Assembly (NCBI GenBank): GCA_033961575.1
Contig: CM066727.1
Location: 84,380,501 to 84,444,500 of the forward strand
Direction: 5' to 3'
DNA: 64,000 bases
Origin: Aselliscus stoliczkanus
Taxonomy: Eukaryota; Chordata; Mammalia; Chiroptera; Hipposideridae
The notes under the pieces are model-generated. The model was not told the origin of the DNA. It made no database searches and saw only the letters and a program-made list of their open reading frames with translations. The translations under genes were made by a program, and so were the position numbers. Positions 60,201 to 64,000 of the stretch are shown here, one piece after another. The stretch's first letter is position 1. Every line of letters starts with the position of its first letter.

Positions 60201-60540
60201 TCAGTACATCAATACAATATAATACAATACAAAATATTGCAATTTATATATATCTGACCTTTCTCAAACACCACTTCCCTCCAAAAACTCTTTCAGAGAC
60301 TACTGAAATTACCAATAAAGATTCCTTCAAAATAGCTACATATTCTTCAAGTTTCGAAAATTTCAGCCCTCAGTTTGAGTCCAAACACTTACAAAACCAA
60401 TGCCATAATCCTAAATTTGAAGGTATGTTTCCTGGTATCATTCCTAGTACCATGTTTTATATTATCCTGGCTCAGTCAGAAAATCAAAAGCTAAGTATCT
60501 TAAACAGAGAGGACTTAATTTGATTACATAGTACAATAAA
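57250..60540. other. Unique AT-rich DNA
   Basis: About 3.3 kb without gene evidence. A (TTTG)n repeat lies at 58392-58421. A fragment near 59040-59110 (ACTGAGATATAGTTAACATA) may be antisense L1. Confidence 0.5.
58392..58421. repeat. (TTTG)n microsatellite
   Basis: About seven TTTG units after a short TGTG tract. Confidence 0.9.
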
Positions 60541-61204
60541 GCTGACTGAGGAAAAATGGGACGTGAGATAACACAGGGATCAGTGCCTGCAGGAAGCAGC
60601 TAACCTCCTGGGTCTGTTGGAGCAGGAGTGGCGAGGTGGGTTTAGGGAGGAGGGGACCATGGTGCAGCTGGTGTTTTCTTAGAGCAGGAGGTTCTTACTG
60701 CAGATTCCGGGGATGCCAAAGGAAGCTGGGAGCTGGAGTTGTAAATAAACCATCTGTTGCTTTTCAACTGATTCTGACAGGAACAACAACAAAAAAAAAA
60801 ACCAGGAGAGAAGTCCTCCCCACCCCCCAGCCCCAAACACACACACCTTTCCATTCCCTCTAGGATCTTTAGCAAGTCGGACATAAGGAAAACTGCTGGC
60901 GAGGAACTCAGAGTCTCAGCCTCAGCATCACAGGGCAACGGAGCAATATGGAGGTGGGGAGGAAGGGAGGCATGAAACTGAGAGATAAAGGATGAATAAC
61001 TGCAGACCAGGAAACGAATGCAGAGATATTTGGTGACTCTCAGAATAGTACAGTGTAGTGGTAGAGAGGCAGAAAGTTGATTTGTGGAGATATTAGAAAG
61101 AACAGGAGAAGAGACAGTAGAAGCAATGAGTTCAGAAAACTCTTTTGAAGGTGCCCAGTGTCATGAATTACCAAGAAAAGGAGGAGTATCAGTAAGGTGG
61201 GATT
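60541..61204. other. GC-richer purine-rich block of unknown origin
   Basis: GC content rises here relative to both flanks. There are short frames on both strands (60636-60863 plus; 60938-60642 minus) but no domain. An A-run at 60791-60800 and CACACAC follow. It could be an old LTR or a DNA-transposon remnant; I cannot assign it. Confidence 0.4.
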
Positions 61205-61330
61205 TTTTGTGTGTGTTTTAAGTCATCTTTATTGATGTATAATTTACTATGATAAAATGTACCTCATAAAGCTTCCTCATGAAACTTTTCAGTCAACAAC
61301 ACCCCCATCTTCATTCAGGTATGAAAAAAC
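61205..61330 (-). mobile_element. L1 fragment, antisense
   Basis: TCTTTATTGATGTATAATTT, ACTATGATAAAATGTACC and CTCATGAAACTTTTCAG read as antisense L1M 3' UTR, with the left end near a T-rich tract. Confidence 0.5.
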
Positions 61331-61532
61331 AAATCATAATATGTATTATATACAATGTCTAAACAGAAATATGCATAAAACAAGGCAATGTATTGATAGG
61401 TTGATGAAAACGTGACCAGAGGCTCACAGGAACCTAATTCTATATTCCGCTAGGAGCAATGGTTCAGCATTCGCTAATTCAGTGTTCATGGCAAATTATA
61501 TAGAACATAGGTACCTCAAATAATGAGGATTA

Positions 61533-61610
61533 TTAGGTTATTGGAAAAACCATGATGTATTTTTTCTGTTTTTTGTTGCAAAATGTGTCATGACTTTTCC
61601 GAAAACCCAA
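61533..61610. mobile_element. Mariner-like MITE copy 4
   Basis: 78 bp between TA dinucleotides (61531-61532 and 61611-61612). Left TTAGGTTATTGGAAAAACC, core CATGATGTATTTTTTCTG, right GTCATGACTTTTCCGAAAAC then CCAA. Arms pair imperfectly; more diverged than the copy at 34053. Confidence 0.8.
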
Positions 61611-61611
61611 T

Positions 61612-61613
<2 letters not shown>

Positions 61614-61670
<57 letters not shown>
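61614..61670. repeat. (CT)n microsatellite next to MITE
   Basis: About 28 uninterrupted CT units starting three bases after the MITE's right TA. Confidence 0.95.
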
Positions 61671-61673
<3 letters not shown>

Positions 61674-61759
61674 TGTCTACATTCAAGAAAAGACTTTCAT
61701 AAGCTTTGTGAAATTACCATAATAATAAAAAGGGGTAAAATGAAAATCCATATTCTCTA
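61671..61759. other. Short unique spacer
   Basis: Nothing recognised. Confidence 0.5.
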
Positions 61760-61925
61760 AGTATGTAGTATGCACTAAGCTCTGTAAAAAGCATAAAACA
61801 AATGCAAATTCATTTGATCTTCACAACATGATTATACAAACAAATGGTCAGAAATATCAAATTATTTTCAAAGACCATGCAACTTGTAGGTGACAACAGG
61901 ATTTGAAATACCTTTGACTGTTTTA
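61760..61925 (-). repeat. MIR SINE, antisense
   Basis: TATGCACTAAGCTCTGTAAA, CATTTGATCTTCACAACATG, CATGCAACTTGTAGGTGACA and ACAGGATTTGAAATACC follow the antisense MIR order. Confidence 0.7.
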
Positions 61926-64000
61926 AGAGTTTATGTACTTTTTATTACATCATGCTAAAAAACTGATTTCTAAATTTAGATACTTTTACATTCCTAAATG
62001 TGAGTCAAAATTTGAGTGTGAAATTCAAACTCAGTGTTTTTCCTACCTCTCACTTAGTTGGCCCCATACATTTTCCCATAATAATTTTAAAAAATTACAT
62101 CTCTAGCTGTGTTTCATGTTATTATCTTTGGATAGAAATCCTAGTTAAATCCTCTTCTTCTCATTCTATATTCTGTTCTGTTCTCTAACTTCTCAATTTT
62201 TAATACCAGTCTTTAAGTTATTTTTTCTGTTTTCTTGTTCAAAAATCAAATTCTGCAGCTGCTTATAATTCCTCTGCAGGTGCCACTGATAGATAATTAT
62301 TCCCTATGGGTTTCTAGTGTAATTCCAACAGCCTCATTTATTATATACAATTACATCTATTCTACTTTTAAAATGTTTTTTTGTTTTGTTTGTTTCTTGT
62401 AGACTTACAAGAAATACCATTATATCAATTTTCAACTAACATCTGTGGATAAAAAGCATTATATCACAAAATAAATGTCTTTGGGGTGCAGCTCAACATT
62501 ATGTTTCTTCACTGCTTAAATAGCACTACACTCATTTTATTGTCTTGAAATTTTAGAGGAGAAAAGAAAGAAACAAAGCTGATTTTATCACGATAAAACT
62601 TGATAGAGTATGGTTTGCTATTAAGGACTTAAGGTTGGCAAGAGAAGGAATAAAGAATAATCATTTCTTTGACAAAGTTCTCACAGAAGCCGCTATAGCC
62701 TTAACCCTTTTTTTAAGTATAAAAATAAGCAACTGAGAAACTCCCTCATGAACTCAATTCTAGTAACTCCCAGGCATGCTGGGTGTATGTATGCTATGCA
62801 TGAGAAGGATGGCTAATGACAAATAGGAACAGATCATGTTTTTCTGAATATTTATGTCTGGCCTAATGGTAAGTCTTTAAAGAGGAAGTGGTAACTATTT
62901 CAGCCTAATAGGCCTATATGGAAATCTTTATTTACAAATTAGTTTATAATCATTGTGTTTTTGTATCACATGCTAGCATATTCCATCTTAAATTGCTCAA
63001 AGAGGAATGTTGCTGGAAGATAGAATTGATTACAAAGGCCCCTTTTGATAACAGAATAACAATGTAGTTTTATGAGTTGCTTAGCCGAGTCAGCAGGAGA
63101 TATTGTGCATCAAAATACCTTGAGAATCAGATTAGAGACAGAACTCCCTTTATAGCAGAATGGTAAAAATTGCGAGATGTTGGCAAAAAATATGATCAAA
63201 TTTGTCTGAATGTATAATTCAGAAAAAAGGTAGAATATGATAAATTCTGTTGCTATTTTGGAAAAACATTTGTAAAAGCAGTTCCAAGAACCCATAAGGA
63301 AATCTAGCATTTGGTCTTTCAAAATTAGGGTACGTACTTCATCCCAGGTTATTCTAGAGAGAATTTTAGCTTATCAAAGTGTTTGCAATTAACTGGAGGA
63401 GGTGGAGAGCATAAAGAATCAATTTGTATTAATTGGTTTATAAGAGACTTCTTGATTTGGGGCAGGAATAAAAGAGATCTTTGTGAAGATTCTTCAGGGG
63501 CAGAGAAAGAGAAGGCTCTAGAGAACAACATGTGACTTTTTCCATACCCAATCCTGTGTCCTAGAGTTCGAGACCAATGGAGAAAGGCTACAGAGAGGAG
63601 CTCAAGAAATCCTTATAAAGATGTTCTTCTGGGAGGGAAGCACAAAGGGACAGAAAAAGACTGAGTCTCTGAGGTGACAGAGTGTGACAAAATGTAAATC
63701 AATGGCATTTTTTTCTACATGTGGACAAATTAGAGAATGGATTTATCACCTAAAATTTTGGGAGGACATGGAGATAATATCCTTGTGAAATAACTAGCAT
63801 TCTCACATTAATCACTATTATCAGTGAGTGTGATGAGACACCCTGTAGCAGATGGGAAAGGAGCATCAATTGAGGGTGGCAAGTCTGAAGGAAAAGGACA
63901 TGGCTGACAATCTGTTTTAAGAAGTCAAGGCACATCTCCTGTGGACCGTTCAGGCTTGGCTGCTGAGACCTGGGGTTAGAGAGTTGACACTTAGGTGGCT
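61926..64000. other. Unique DNA to window end
   Basis: No gene-like frame (longest 70 codons) and no repeat I can name. 63350-64000 is less AT-rich and purine-rich but without recognisable motif. Confidence 0.5.

Overview
This is AT-rich vertebrate nuclear DNA with no recognisable protein-coding host gene, no tRNA, rRNA or snRNA gene and no CRISPR array. Nearly everything that can be named is a transposable element or its debris. Ancient mammal-wide repeats (MIR, L2) and several L1 generations show a placental mammal. Two younger families narrow it further: a tRNA-derived SINE with a GGCCGGCCGAGTGGC-type head, and an 80-bp mariner-like palindromic MITE. From memory the SINE head resembles SINEs of horseshoe and leaf-nosed bats, so a rhinolophoid bat is the best guess. 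This is an inference, not a proof.

Layout. 0-2.3 kb: AT-rich unique DNA with one SINE. 2.3-10.9 kb: a class I (gammaretrovirus-like) endogenous retrovirus on the minus strand. It runs from primer-binding site through gag, protease, RT, RNase H, integrase and env TM to a 3' LTR, is heavily decayed, lacks most of its 5' LTR, and is interrupted by two MITEs. 10.9-18.8 kb: L1M 3' end, a MER2-like DNA transposon, a SINE, L2 and old L1. 18.8-22.1 kb: a target-site-flanked L1 with intact-looking 5' UTR, ORF1 with only two stops, an endonuclease-only ORF2 and a 3' UTR. It appears to have inserted 6 bp inside an LTR at 22.1-22.7 kb. 23.3-25.9 kb: L2 with a MIR. 29.8-32.2 kb: antisense L1M with a SINE. 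34.0-37.6 kb: MITE, SINE fragment, and an L1 split by a composite three-unit SINE. 41.4-43.9 kb: further L1 pieces, a MIR and a SINE. 46.6-49.3 kb: antisense L1 split by a solo LTR with a perfect 6-bp target-site duplication. 49.3-55.2 kb: two sense L1 ORF2 fragments, the first carrying an RPS25 processed pseudogene. 55.4-57.2 kb: a poly(A)-only insertion, a MIR and two SINEs. 57.2-64 kb: mostly unique DNA with a fourth MITE beside a CT microsatellite.

Nothing here forms an operon or pathway. The readable story is a layered insertion history: L2 and MIR first, then L1M, the ERV and younger L1s, then MITEs, LTRs and SINEs. The most interesting items are the MITE family (near-perfect hairpins that could seed small RNAs), the endonuclease-only L1, and the multi-unit tRNA SINE.
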